Of a DNA stretch of 64,000 nt, positions 33,196 to 44,535 are shown one piece after another (position 1 is the first letter of the stretch; each line of letters opens with the position of its first letter). This DNA comes from Mycocentrospora acerina. Taxonomy: Eukaryota > Ascomycota > Dothideomycetes > Pleosporales. The translations under genes were made by a program, and so were the position numbers. Location of the stretch: NCBI GenBank assembly GCA_022701365.1, contig JAKUHH010000251.1, forward strand, positions 1-64,000. The letters run 5' to 3'. The notes beneath the pieces are model-generated. The model made no database searches. It worked only from the letters and a program-made list of their open reading frames with translations, and was not told where the DNA came from.

Positions 33196-33911
33196 ATGAT
33201 GCGTAAAGTTGCACTCATAGGTGGGAGAATTGATTGTATTTTGCGGTTGGGACTAATTTCTCAATACAAGCGTGCGGTTTTGTAACGTTCGTCACAGCAT
33301 ATGGCGACGCACCAGTAGGCATATCGACACTGGGTCTCCGAGACAACTCCGACAACGCCACAATAAATCCCTGCTCATTGGCCAGCTCCCCAACCGTCAA
33401 TGCAAGCATACAGCTTTCCAGCTGGTTGGAGTGTCAAATCAACGGTAAGACTCCTATTACTAAAACCTAGGGATGGAGTGCTGATTGTTCACAAGGTTTC
33501 TACCCGTATCCAGAAAATGGCGACTGGCCACAGGTTCACGCTCAAACCTTCTCCGAGGACCTTCTTTACAGCATCAACGACACGCGCTATGACTTCGACG
33601 GCTCACTGAGATTCTACCAAAACGCCAACGTATCGATTGGCAAGAGTTTTTCGCCATTCAAGCATGGCTTCAACAGTGTAACGGCTGTTCCCAATGCAAA
33701 TGGTGATAAGGGCGGCTTTGTGTACTTAACAGGTTGGGCAGGTGGCTTCCACACACTTCTTCAACGTGATCTGTACTTCACGAACGCGGCATTTGCTGTT
33801 GTCAGGGAAGAGCAAGGACAGAGAAAAATTGTGGAGTTTAGGGAAAGCACCAATATGCCCGCGACGACACCTTCGCCCGAGTCGGTCGAGTGGAACTGCA
33901 CATTTACTTGA
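33196..33911 (+). CDS. small secreted protein, unrecognised (effector-like)
   Basis: Three exons, 33196-33220, 33271-33444 and 33496-33911, give 204 residues. Intron 1 (50 nt) has a perfect branch point (GACTAAT) and acceptor TACAAG; its donor GTGGGA is weak. Intron 2 (51 nt, GTAAGA...CACAAG) is clean. The tiny first exon supplies MMRKVALI, which with the start of exon 2 forms a signal peptide (ACGFVTFVTAYG, cleavage likely before DAPVG). The mature protein is about 184 residues with three cysteines (NPCSL, LECQI, WNCTF) and several N-glycosylation sequons (NAT, NAS, NDT, NVS, NCT). It has a Gly/aromatic-rich centre (FYPYPENGDWPQ; GFVYLTGWAGGFH). I recognise no family. It sits alone in an AT-rich, gene-poor stretch behind CCAAT and TATA elements, as effector-like or niche genes often do; that role is inference. 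Confidence 0.7.
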
Positions 33912-35129
33912 AAAATTGTGGAGTAGCGCGATTTTGGGTATTCATTGCGACGAATCTGTCTCGTTTATGACTAAGGAGGTTTTTTGATGATTGGTGGTCA
34001 AAGTGGTTTAACTACAGACAGAGCTCCGTGTATGATATTTTCTCAACCTCAGTGGTAAAAAAAAGGTCAAGGAAGGAATTAGACTAGCCAATTCGATATC
34101 TTACCACTCTGTGCCACTCTTTGGCCCCTGCACCAATTTCGTGGTTTTTGTTTATCAGTAATGTTAACTGAGAGAACTATCAAGTCGATTGTACATCCCG
34201 CTCATTCTCAATTGCTCTTTTTGCATTGTTTATTAGTTTCAAAAGATTCTTAACAAGACTTTTCATCCACGAGAGATGGGAAATATTGATGAATATGTTG
34301 CTGAATAGAACGAATGTAAAATATTGAAGGAAACTATGTCAGTTTATGGCCATTAAAAGATGTAAATGATAGAATAAGAATAATTTATTTATACACTTCA
34401 AAACTCAGGTACTTATGGCGAGCACTGCAGATTGAAAATGAATTTGTAAATATATGTACACTGCAATGCTGAGGTTGTGACGATCTGTTTAGACATCTAT
34501 CTTAGCATATCCTTCACAAAGTGTTAAGATCGACTTCGCGAAGTACCAACGAACGTGAAATGATTCAAGCTGAGCGAATTTTTATGAGAGCATATTCTGT
34601 GACGGCTTCGAGCGGTGTCTTGGTATATGTCAGCCCCGCAAACAAGTGCTTGGGATTCAACCAGCGTTGCATGAGAAACGCGTTTGTATCTCTCATCATT
34701 GCGTTCTGACGTCTGGGTTTCGTTTTGACTCAGAGGGAGATGAGAGTTAACAGAAGCTTAAACGCATCCAATTATCGAGTAACAAGGACCTAAGAAACAT
34801 TTGTAGCCAACACTACTTTGATTTATTTATAACGAAAATGATATCTTGATTACATGGACACTGTCACAAGTTGGAACACACTTCGAACGAGTCGTGATCA
34901 ACCTGCATCTGTTTTTGATCCTACAAATTATAACATAGATGATGCAAAGAAAACAAATAGAATCGACGAGGAGATGATCTATTGTTCTCCAACGCTAGCA
35001 AAAATGCAAGGGTATTCAATTATCCCACACCGCCAAAACGTCCAACTCTCTCAAGTACCAATCGTAGTACATCCATAAATTAGGCTAAGTAACCATATCC
35101 CATCCCCTCTTCTGAACCTCCCTAATCCT
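33912..35129. other. AT-rich spacer, no gene seen
   Basis: No coding frame with protein-like composition on either strand. It includes the 3' flank of the small secreted protein and the 3' flank of the small coiled-coil ORF. Confidence 0.45.
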
Positions 35130-35363
35130 TCATTTCTTGATCTCAATCATGTGGTCTGGTACTCCAACTCCCGGACGTCCCCTTACTCCAACCGCAACCT
35201 GCACATCGAAGCCCCATTGTCTAGCCCGCTCCTCAGCAAGATTTGCTGCTTCTTCCTCGAGCTGTTTTGCTGCTTCTGCGAGTCTCCCGCTAACACCAGA
35301 AAGTTCGTCGCCGAGTTTTGCGAGCTCGCCGGCGAGTTTTAGGAGGTTATCGGGAGTGGTCAT
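35130..35363 (-). CDS. small coiled-coil protein, unrecognised
   Basis: Single-exon frame of 77 residues with ATG at 35363 in a good context (ttaacATGacc). Residues about 5-50 form an amphipathic, heptad-like Leu/Ala/Glu helix (LLKLAGELAKLGDELSGVSG, then RLAEAAKQLEEEAANLAEER). A short Val/Gly-rich end finishes HMIEIKK. The composition is far more protein-like than neighbouring random frames and GC content rises locally. No homolog or function is recognised, and a missed upstream exon cannot be excluded. Confidence 0.5.
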   Translation of the reverse strand: MTTPDNLLKLAGELAKLGDELSGVSGRLAEAAKQLEEEAANLAEERARQWGFDVQVAVGVRGRPGVGVPDHMIEIKK

Positions 35364-35993
35364 GTTAAGGCGGGGTTAGAAATGGAGATAAGGGTGAACC
35401 GGAGATCGCAGATGACTCATGGGCGGTTACGAGCGCGCCGGGAGATGATTGAATACGATGCAAATTGTAGGGAATGGAGTAAAGTAACAGTGAGGGGTCA
35501 ATGGCGCTGGAAGGAAAAGGGGAATTATGAAGTCCGTGTACGAGAACTGTGGTGATGTTGGAGACTGGCTTCAAGTTTGGAATTAAATATTTTCAATGTT
35601 TGCGACGCTGAAACTTCAAGTAATTCACTTGCAGACATTCAATACCAATGTCGATTAGTTGCTCAAACAACATGTGAGCGTTTGTGTTCTCGGAGACAAC
35701 TGTGACGTTGGAGAATGTAAAAATTAGGAATACACAGTCAGTAATGATTGCGCATTCATTGATACTGCGTTCCTTGATTCCGTAAAATTACTCGTGAAGT
35801 TGCAGGCAATACGACTATCGTGTTCACCAGTACCTAAGAGCTTTGCACGAGAAAATCTGAGCGTTAAAGAATGATTTTAACAACTAGTCTTCATAGAAAT
35901 CCAAGAATAGACCGCCATAATGCAGGATAGCGCTCCTACCTCGACCGAAATTTTTTCTTAATACTCCAAAGCCATTTCGTTCAAACTACTAGC
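35364..35993. other. intergenic, no gene seen
   Basis: AT-rich sequence between the coiled-coil ORF and the 3' end of the peroxidase gene. Short frames only. Confidence 0.45.
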
Positions 35994-37081
35994 TTATAAT
36001 CCCAGTGCCGAACTAATGCCCCCTGTCAGATTAGCCAGGATAGCTGAGCCACCAGCAATGGCTATGAGAAGATCCTTGTACGAATCACTACGTATTTGTC
36101 AATGATACTTATGAAGCAAGCAATATTATTCAGTCTAAACTTACGCCACGATCCTCGTGTTTTCAGGAATAGGCTCTGGGCTTGAGCTAGCCAATTCTGT
36201 AATCATTACACCCAAAGACGCAAGTGTAATAGGCGCCTGGCTTGGTCGCCATCCCAGTGCAAATGGAAGTTTTTCTTGCTCAAAGAAGGTGCGCACGTAA
36301 TCGATCCGTGCTTTCCCAGAGACTGGGTCGGCCATAGCTTGTAAGTAGAGTGCATTCTCGCCGTAGCTGAGAACAGCTTCACGAACACCGTAAGTAAAAT
36401 CCGGGTTCTTACTGAGACTGTCGTTGTATCGTGCAAACTTTGCCTTGGATGCGGTCGGAATATCAGTCACTGTTTTGCCATCGAAGAAGCGAAGATACTG
36501 CTGCCAGTTGGGATTGTAGAAGGGTTGCGGGTTTCCCAATGCAGCGTCTTGACGTGAGATACTCGCGTCATGTTCGATGGGGAAATTATGTCGATTTAGA
36601 TTGTCAAGGTCGAAGGATCCGCCAAGTGGATTTGGAGAGGCGAGTAGACCGGCACCACCGATGGCGGCAGTAAAGTCAGCGCCAATGTTCAGGCCTTCGG
36701 CCAGTCCTTTGATGAGATGTGGAATAGTCATCCCACGGCCATTTTGATGGATGAAGCCATGATTAGCGAGAGCTGTGAGAGAAGAAGAGCAAAGTCAGTC
36801 AGCGATCTGCGTGCGTATACTGGATGGGTTCTGTACTATTTAAAGCGGGACATGGCGATCTGACTATGAATCAAACGGTTAGCCAGATGTCTAATAATCT
36901 TTCAGCACGTTGGCATACCATCACCCGAACCCGCTGGCTTGAAGTTTGTGAAGCGCGGGTCGTTTGCTGACGCAGGTTTAAGTGAGGACAGAAGGGTCGC
37001 AATATCCAGCGGCAACCCCATAAGGCCTTGAGCAGTTGTGGACCCCGTACACATCAATGCAAAAGTGAGAATAAGAAGCAT
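35994..37081 (-). CDS. heme-thiolate peroxidase (chloroperoxidase/peroxygenase family)
   Basis: Four exons on the minus strand: 37081-36919, 36863-36837 (27 nt), 36772-36145 and 36087-35994. They join in frame to 303 residues through three GT-AG introns of 55-64 nt with CTAAC/CTGAC-type branch points. A signal peptide (MLLILTFALMCTGSTTAQ) indicates secretion. The micro-exon carries the heme-ligand motif: Cys59 in RSPCPALNTLANHGF. The Mg-binding motif Glu130-His131-Asp132 followed by Ser134 lies in FPIEHDAS. The remainder (FYNPNWQQYLRFFDGKTV; YGENALYLQAM; FFEQEKLPFALGWRP) follows family 2 peroxidases. The last exon adds a hydrophobic Gly/Ala/Leu tail (DLLIAIAGGSAILANL) that might be a membrane or GPI signal. 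Such enzymes use H2O2 to halogenate or oxygenate organic substrates outside the cell; the substrate here is unknown. Confidence 0.88.
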
Positions 37082-38545
37082 ACTGGTTATAGGATATTGA
37101 AATATTTAACTATTTGATAAAGTTGAAGCCAACGGTGAACAAACAAGCAGATCAAGCACAAGGGCAGAGCGCTCTTTTGACCCAATGGAACTCATCCTAA
37201 CGTACTAACTACTAGGCATAGTGTCAACGACCTTAATGCCCAAGGAAACCTCGGTCGCTCACTTTAGCAGCTTTGACAAACAAAGTAACATGGCAGGTGA
37301 TGATCGACGGCGATGGCGTCAACTAGGCCATCTCGGATATCCATTGGCAGTTACGCTAGATGTTCTTCCTTCCGTATTTGTCAACGCTTCATGTCGATCA
37401 TCTCGAGAAAACCGGGGTAGACCAATAGGGCGCTCGTTGTTTCCTAGAGTCGAATTGTGGCTGCCGGGAGACTTATATCCGTAAATGTACCTAGGCATGA
37501 TGTCATGTAGGAGAGTAACAAACGGACTCGCGAAAGCTTACTACCTAGTTTTACATGAAATAGGTGACCTACCTTATAGTGACATCAAATCGCACTTTGA
37601 GATACGTTTATATTTGTTAAATTCTTTCGTTCTAAAGGTGGAAATATTCTCCTCAGAGATGTTTTCATTACGAGTGCTTCGCTCTTTGACGGGTATTTCT
37701 TTCGACGATTTTTGAGGCCCAAGATGAAAAAGCCCGTAAATAATTATGCAGCAACTTCTTCGCAATGCCAGATTACAAAAAATCATTCATGCAACATATT
37801 TCGACTAGTTCTTTCAACCCACTCGCATTCTTCAAGTACAAAGGCTACCGGCGAACTAACCCAAAGTTCCTCACACCTTCCAGAGTGATTTTACATAACG
37901 ACCAGATGATTTTAACCAAGGCCTCACTTCCTAGAGCAGCGTTTGGCCATAAGATGACTGCCTGTGTTCGGCCCGATAGGTCTGCTCGCATGAGTCTGCA
38001 CCTCTATCATACCTAGCTAATTCATCACATGTATCGTGTTGTCTGTTTATCTCCAAGTCATCAGATTTTACATCTTACGTTGCAGGCCCGCTACACTATT
38101 TTTTGACTGGTGCAACTGTAGATGCTGATGGTAGGTTTCGTGTAAAAAACACTTTGCTAGAAACAAGAGTGACGTCATCACCGTTTATGCACGAATAACA
38201 CATCTTGTTGAAGAAACAATCTGTCTTGGTCATCAAGCATAGCAGATGTTCCCAAGTGATACCGGATAGTGCCACCGGAAGCCCGTGCACGTGACTGAAC
38301 ATCCGTCCGGCTCCCGGTGGGCGATGATGAATATTCATACGTGTAGTAGCGATGACAAACATGCGGTATAGAGAAAATTTCTACAAAAATTTATAATCAC
38401 ACCTAACAGCGTATCATGAGGTTATATGATTGCGTATATATCGATACTGTATGTCCCTAGAAAGCCATAAACCACCATCACCAGGACAATTCTACAACAA
38501 CGACTTCTTACTATTACTTTAAACAACTTTTCAAATTCCAAAACT
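37082..38545. other. intergenic, no gene seen
   Basis: 1.46 kb of AT-rich sequence upstream of both flanking, divergently transcribed genes (peroxidase to the left, NmrA-like to the right). No credible coding frame. Confidence 0.45.
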
Positions 38546-39554
38546 ATGACGAACACCACGATCGGTGTCTTTCCGGCGTCAGGAGGCCTTGGAGGAAGCA
38601 CTCTCCGCCACCTCTGCAATGAACTCCCCCCCTTGCAAATCACCGCTATAGTGCGCAAGCCAGAAAACGTTGCTCAGCAACTCAAGGACCAGGGCCTAAA
38701 AGTACGAGCCGCGAACTACGACGAAGAAAAATCGCTCGATCATGCCTTTGACGGATTGTCCATCCTTAACTTGATCTCATATGCAAGCATCGAACACGAG
38801 CATCGCTCCAAAGTACGCATCCCTCCTCTCAGCCACCAACTCACATGAGATTTCTGACAGATTATCAAAGGTACACAAGCAAGCCATCGATTCCGCGCGG
38901 AAATCCGGCGTTAAACACATTTTCTACAGCTCCCTCGCCTTCGCTGGCGATGGTGACCGCACTTCCGTCGCGCATGTCATGCAGGCGCATCTCGACACAG
39001 AAGCATACCTCGCTTCCCTAGCCGCCGAGGACAAGACATTCACATACACCGTTGTGCGCATTGGACTATACTCTGAATCTTTCCCACTATACACTGCGTT
39101 CTTTGACCTCAAGAACCCCACAGACAAGGTCAAGATCCCGCACGACGGAAAGGGGCCAGGAATTGCATGGGCGAAACAAGATGAACTGGGTCATGCAGCG
39201 GCGAAATTGTTTGCGTCTTACACTACGACCCCCGAGAAGTTTGAGTACGTGAATAAGACGATTTTGTTGTCAGGACCAAAGGCTTGGTCGCTGGGTGAGA
39301 CCGTGGAGGTGCTGGGACGGGTCGCAGGGAAGCATGCGGAGGTTCAGGAGGTCTCTGTGGCGGATTATACGAAGCAAGAGTCGGTACAGAATGGACTTAG
39401 TTACGGAGCAGGAGATTCGGCAGCGGAATGGGCGACAGCTTTTGAGGCAGTGAAGAAGGGCGAGGCGGCGGTTAGTACGCCGCTTCTCGAGAAAATCCTG
39501 GGAAGGGAGCCAGAAGGATTTGAGACGACGATCAAGGGTATGTTGAAGGAATAG
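38546..39554 (+). CDS. NmrA-like NAD(P)-binding oxidoreductase
   Basis: Two exons, 38546-38812 and 38871-39554 (316 residues), split by a 58-nt intron with branch TTCTGAC. The Rossmann nucleotide-binding loop is GVFPASGGLGGSTL (about 7-20), followed by ITAIVRKPENVAQQL, characteristic of atypical SDR/NmrA-like proteins. Later landmarks are GVKHIFYSSLAFAG, YTVVRIGLYSESFP and KTILLSGPKAWSLGETVEVLG. The family includes the redox-sensing regulator NmrA and quinone reductases such as QorB; without a substrate signature either role is possible. Expected location is the cytosol or nucleus. It ends 204 bp from the convergent GCP5-like gene. Confidence 0.87.
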
Positions 39555-39758
39555 GTTTGAGGAAGAAGATTCGTATAGATCAAAAGTTACATTTGTACAA
39601 ATCTAGGACTTTGATAGCAATGAGCTTATCAAGCCATGCATCCGGAACATGTCGAGGCTAGAATTCGGTGATATTTTTGCGATTTGGACATCAGGACAAA
39701 GGTTCTCAGAAAGTAGAAAGATGCTCTCTACTAGTCAAGCTCGAGCTTTGGCCCCCTC

Positions 39759-42381
39759 TCATTCCAATCTCTCTGCTAGCTGCTCCCACATGGGTTCTGC
39801 GCCGACTCTTCCTATGCTACGTAGTCCAGCCGTGATGAACGGTAACAGCCGCGCGAACTCGCGGTCGATTTTCTCAAGCGTGGTTGCAGGGCTTTGTATC
39901 GTAGGAGCCTTGAGTATTCTTTCGCCTTCGTAGCCTGATGGCTCGTCCTCGGATGTCGAGTCCTGAACGATGAGTAGGGGCGCACTGCTCTTTCTCCGAG
40001 CTGCTGATCTCTTGTTGTCAGGGACGTTTGCACGGGTTGAGCCGATACCACCCTTTGTAACGGTTTCTTCGAAGAGTAAGCCCAAGTCTAGCACCTCAAT
40101 GACAGCATCATGGATTGGTTTGAGGTCTTCGGATAGCAGAGCCCTTTCTTGCAGTTTTGCCATATATTTGACATGGCAGTGCGCCATATCATCGATATCT
40201 TCTGCTTTCTGCATCTCGATATGCATGTCACGCATCGTGAAGAAAATCACTGTTTCGGTGAGATATGAGCGTATGGTGTCGGCAAACCAAATAAGACGGT
40301 GCTGAAGCTTATAGACTAATCGTGAAGCGTTTCTGGTGTGTATGCGTTGGTTGAGATATTTCACACGGTAGTTTTGAAGAAGAAAGGTAAAGACCGATTG
40401 GTAGATGGAAGCGGACGAGCGTTGAACTATGTTTTGGACGGGCCAGTGGAGCTGTGAGGAATGAGCAAGGGCATTTTCTATACTCAAATATAGGACGACC
40501 TACTGCGTAGTCGGTGGAAACCGAAGCAAGACCTTTGACAGACAAACTACGACTTTTTGCCTTTGTTGACCTCACCACTATTTTGTCCGCATCTGTTTGA
40601 CCAAGAGTTGTGCTGAATATGCTACGCGCAAGCTCAGTCAACATGTATCGGTCATTCCAGCCTCGATGGCCCGCATCCATCCGTTCAAATATTGCGTTGG
40701 CGAGGTCTTCAAAGACCGCTCCATTTTTTCCGAGATAGATGATTTCAAAGGCGGTTAAGACACGCAAGAGTTCTAGTACGTCGAAGATGTATTCACGGAG
40801 AAACATGGAAGCTAGCGAGTATTTGCTTCGAATCCAGGTCTCAAATGCTGCCTCAAAGAGCTCAGGAAATGGTGACAGAGGTACATTGTCCTCAGTGCCA
40901 CAAACAGCCTCGTGAGTAAGTAGAGGCTCGCTATCGATTAGTCTTGAACCTGTGCCATATATTCCTAGTTCCTTGAGAAATACGATGCTTTTGCCCGTGT
41001 TGAAGATTTTTTTGGCTGCTGGGTGCAAGAATGTGGGAGAGCGTAGATCATGTTGGGCATCGCGACGCAAAACAAAACGATCATGCCAAAGCGAGGCCGC
41101 ATCACTGCTAGAGTCGGATTCAAATATGAAAAAAGTCTCGTCGTTGGCGCCCAATTCTCCTGCTTCCATCCACCGCCTGATGGGCTTCAGATACATTTGC
41201 AGGCATTCGAAGAATACCCTAGACAGAAACTCAAATATGCCTTTATCGAGCGTCATCTGAGATAGTGTCGTTTGATTGAAGAGGGTTTCCAAGTGGCTAA
41301 ATGGATTCACGAGTAGTTGCGGCTCGATATCTGATACAATTTGCGCTAGATGAAGTAGGGGTATTGACAGGGACTGTACTTTGTGGTGCAGTTCGAGCAG
41401 ACTTACAGCGATGGGGAATTCCGGGGTAAGATAGTGTTGTTGCAATTTGGAGAGAGCCTGATCGTAGTCTGACAGCCGATTTCGAACAGCTGCCTCGAAT
41501 GTCTGTATTAATGGTAACGAATGTGACTTGTTAGTCCACTGGCGGAGGCGATGTATTTCTTTCCCTATGTTGGCAAACTGCAACAAAAGATGGCCAACCG
41601 TTTCGGGAACAGCGTGATTGAGATTGTAATCTGGGTTGATACGTATGGTGTTCTGTCTCTTTTCTCGCTGATACAAGACTGTTTGTAAACCTGAAAGCAT
41701 GTATAGTGTCTCTCGTATTGCTTGCAGCTCTGTGATCTCGAGCCTGGTATTTGTCTCGTTCGGAACTGTCTTCCAGAATTGCGCCCTTTCAAGCTCATGC
41801 ACCTGATCTACATCTGTGGGGACGACACAGGATTCCGGATTATATGTTTCGTCCTTTTCCACATAGCTTTGTGAAGCAGTCTTTTTTTTGACAGGGACAA
41901 CAGGTAAGCGCTCATCCCCTGAAGACTCTTCAGCGTAGTCAATATCTTTCCAAATCTCCTCGTCGCTGTACGGCTCTTCTCTCAAGATCTCAGTCCAAGT
42001 CTCTGGAAGTGGAGGTCTTGGCGGTTGGAGTAGTTCCAAAGCTTCAAGCTTCGTATTTTCGAGCGGCCGGTCAGAGAGTTGGAGTAATAATGACAAAAAT
42101 TCAGGCTTAAATCTGCCAGTAGTCCCTTCCAGCCTTTGGAGACGCAGTTCCAGTGCATCAGCTAGATCATCGCGGTTTTTGACGCGAAACTTTTCTTCCA
42201 ACCCGGCAAAAGTAGCCTCGACATCGAACTGGTTTGTTCGTGCATACAGGTGTCCTCGTAGACCCTTGGACGCAATTTCCTGGGCCTGTTTGTACGCTTG
42301 TCTGTTGGCTGTAGGGTTGAACTTTAGTATAGACTGAATTAATTCGTCTGTCAAGCCTGCAATCTTCGCGTTTTGTGCCAT
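39759..42381 (-). CDS. gamma-tubulin complex component 5-like (GCP5/Mod21)
   Basis: Two exons on the minus strand, 42381-40504 and 40451-39759 (856 residues), joined in phase 0 through a 52-nt intron (donor GTAGGT, acceptor CTCACAG). The protein has a divergent N-terminal grip1-like half (REPYSDEEIWKDIDY; LEITELQAIRETLYMLSGL; FEAAVRNRLSDYDQAL; CLQMYLKPIRRWMEAGEL). The C-terminal grip2 region after the intron reads LHWPVQNIVQRSSASIYQ, FTFLLQNYRVKYLNQRI, and ends REFARLLPFITAGLRSIG. This pattern matches fungal GCP5/Spc97-Spc98 family members, accessory gamma-TuRC subunits at spindle pole bodies and microtubule organising centres. Assignment to GCP5 rather than GCP4/6 is by resemblance and not certain. 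Divergent from the GT15 gene by 255 bp. Confidence 0.85.
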
Positions 42382-42636
42382 GTTGGTGCGCCGTCCAAGC
42401 CAGCGAATTTGCTCCAGTAAGGACGGCCTCTAATGATATAAGATTGTAGTGGTGGTTGTACGCACGCTCATGCTAGGGTCACGCAACGGTTCCCTGTGCC
42501 GCCCCCACTAATTTGCTCGATAGAGGCTAGCCCATTACGCAGCTTGTGCCGTCGCGGTGAACCCAATGCCAGGTACAGTCGTCTCTTCACAGATTGGGAC
42601 TTTGTCCCATTTCCTATCACCCACGACTTGCCCAAC
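42382..42636. promoter_or_regulatory. divergent promoter, GCP5-like / GT15 gene
   Basis: A 255-bp interval between the two start codons must contain both promoters. No TATA box was identified. Confidence 0.55.
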
Positions 42637-43948
42637 ATGGCACTGCCCAAGAGTATGCGCTACCTGGCAGGTGCCACATTGTGCATTTGTATATACCTGT
42701 TCATTCAGATTCTCCATGCGCCCGCAGGCGAGCTGCAGCTTCCAAACAAAGTTCCAGAGTCGAAACTCAGCAACTGGGACCATGACCCACAGGCAGACGG
42801 TAGATGAATTTTCTCGTATGGAAAATGTGATATCAAGAAACTAACGGGATCCTACAGCATCCGGCGAACCACCCGAGCCCTTGCGACGAGTCGATGGCGA
42901 CAATTACTCGCCGAGCAATCCGAACAGCGCGCGCATAAACGCCACGATTCTGAGCTTGGTACGCAACGAGGAGCTCGAAGATATGCTTCAGAGCATGCGC
43001 GACCTGGAGAGGACATGGAATCACAAATTCAACTACCCGTGGACTTTCTTCAACGATAAGCCGTTCTCGGAGGAGTTTAAGAAAAAGACACGGGCAGCGA
43101 CAAATGCGGAGGTGCGATACGAACTCGTGCCTCCCGAGCACTGGGATATGCCTTCGTGGATCAACCGGGACCTCTACGAAGAGTCTGTATCGCTGCTTCT
43201 CGAACAAAAAGTGCAATACTCGGAAAAGGAGTCGTATCATAAGATGTGTCGATGGAATAGTGGCATGTTCAGTGAACATCCTGCTCTCAAGGATGTCCAA
43301 TATTACTGGCGAGTCGAGCCCAATGTTCATTTTTTCTGCGATGTGGATTATGACGTCTTCGCCTGGATGCAGGACCACAACAAGACATACGGCTTTAACA
43401 TCAATATCTATGATAGCGCCGAAAGCGTTACGAGTCTGTGGCCGGAGACACTCAAGTTTATAGAAGATCATCCGGGTTACGTTCACGAAAATAACGCGAG
43501 AGAGTGGCTCGAGGACAGTAGTCGCAGACCGGATAATCACCGCAAAGCAAATGGATATTCGACTTGTCATTTCTGGTCCAATTTTGAGATTGGAGACTTG
43601 AGTTTCTGGCGAAGCAAGAAGTATCGCGAATACTTTGACCATCTCGACCGAGCAGGAGGCTTCTTCTACGAGCGCTGGGGTGATGCACCTGTGCACAGTG
43701 TTGCCCTTGGCCTCTTTGAAGACAAGAGCAAGATACATTGGTACGTAGTGACTAATGTTTATGGATCGCTATCGTGCTAATGTTTTACCAGGTTCAGAGA
43801 TATAGGATACCAGCACATTCCTTTTTTCAACTGTCCCACGAATCCCAAGTGCAAAGGCTGCGTTGCTGGGCGCTTTACTGACGGCGAACAATGGCTGAAT
43901 CGCGAAGACTGTCGTCCTTTGTGGTTCAAGTACGTCGGCATGGATTAG
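42637..43948 (+). CDS. GT15 alpha-1,2-mannosyltransferase (KRE2/MNT1 type)
   Basis: Three exons, 42637-42799, 42858-43740 and 43792-43948, give 400 residues. The N-terminus is a type II signal anchor (YLAGATLCICIYLFIQIL, about 9-26) followed by a stem. The GT15 catalytic domain begins near residue 80 with ARINATILSLVRNEELEDML. It shows NYPWTFFNDKPFSEEFKK, YHKMCRWNSGMFSEHPAL, YYWRVEPNVHFFCDVDYDVF, NGYSTCHFWSNFEIGDLSFW and RAGGFFYERWGDAPVHSVAL, ending after splicing with IHWFRDIGYQHIPFFNCP and a Cys-rich tail. All are signatures of fungal Kre2/Mnt1/Ktr enzymes, which add alpha-1,2-mannose to O-linked and N-linked glycans in the Golgi using GDP-mannose. Length matches the family. Confidence 0.93.
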
Positions 43949-44337
43949 CTCTCGTACAATCTTTCCACTTCGTACAATCGTGAAGGAAATTACGTCCTTA
44001 AAGTGTTGCGTTTGAGAGCACGCGTTGATACGATATGATTCATGGGGGTGTTGTGCTTTCAAGGATTGGAGATTGCGACTTGTTTGTTGGCACAATTTCA
44101 TGCGGCAAACAAAATATGTTTCACTTTCAAGCCATATATAGATTAAAGATACCCAAGCAATTCAATTGTTTTTTAACACAGTCCTTGCCCATCCGCACTT
44201 CTTGCATACCTAGATGACGTAACCGCTCGCTTAGGTATCACGACACGCGACACGTCGACACGTCCGACTTCGCGCTTGGCCCTTCCGCTGAGCCACCAAA
44301 CGCCAGCCCTGGTGCAAAAAGTAAGTAAAAGGAAACC

Positions 44338-44535
44338 ATGCGCCACCCCGCCGCGCCGACAATCATTGCAGTCCTCCTAGGCTTTTTGGCTTTCATGATC
44401 TTGTGGAGCAGAGTCCGTGGCGATGGACATCACGAGGGGAATCCGCACCCAAAGGACGTGCCGAGCAAGAAAGAGGAGGTTGTGAGTGAAGATGGGTATG
44501 GGGATGGGGATAGGGACGGGGAACATCAAACTTGA
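44338..44535 (+). CDS. possible membrane microprotein, unrecognised
   Basis: A 65-residue frame with ATG in an excellent context (gaaaccATGc). One hydrophobic helix (TIIAVLLGFLAFMILW, residues 8-23) is followed by a charged tail (KKEEVVSEDGYGDGDRDGEH). A GTGAGT donor-like sequence inside (about 44480) could start an intron leading to a different C-terminus. The resemblance to small tail-anchored fungal proteins is only structural. Could be spurious. Confidence 0.35.
   Translation: MRHPAAPTIIAVLLGFLAFMILWSRVRGDGHHEGNPHPKDVPSKKEEVVSEDGYGDGDRDGEHQT

Noticed and set aside
35994..39554. Peroxidase plus NmrA-like gene as a metabolite cluster
   Set aside because: Two redox genes 1.5 kb apart without any core biosynthetic enzyme do not support a cluster.
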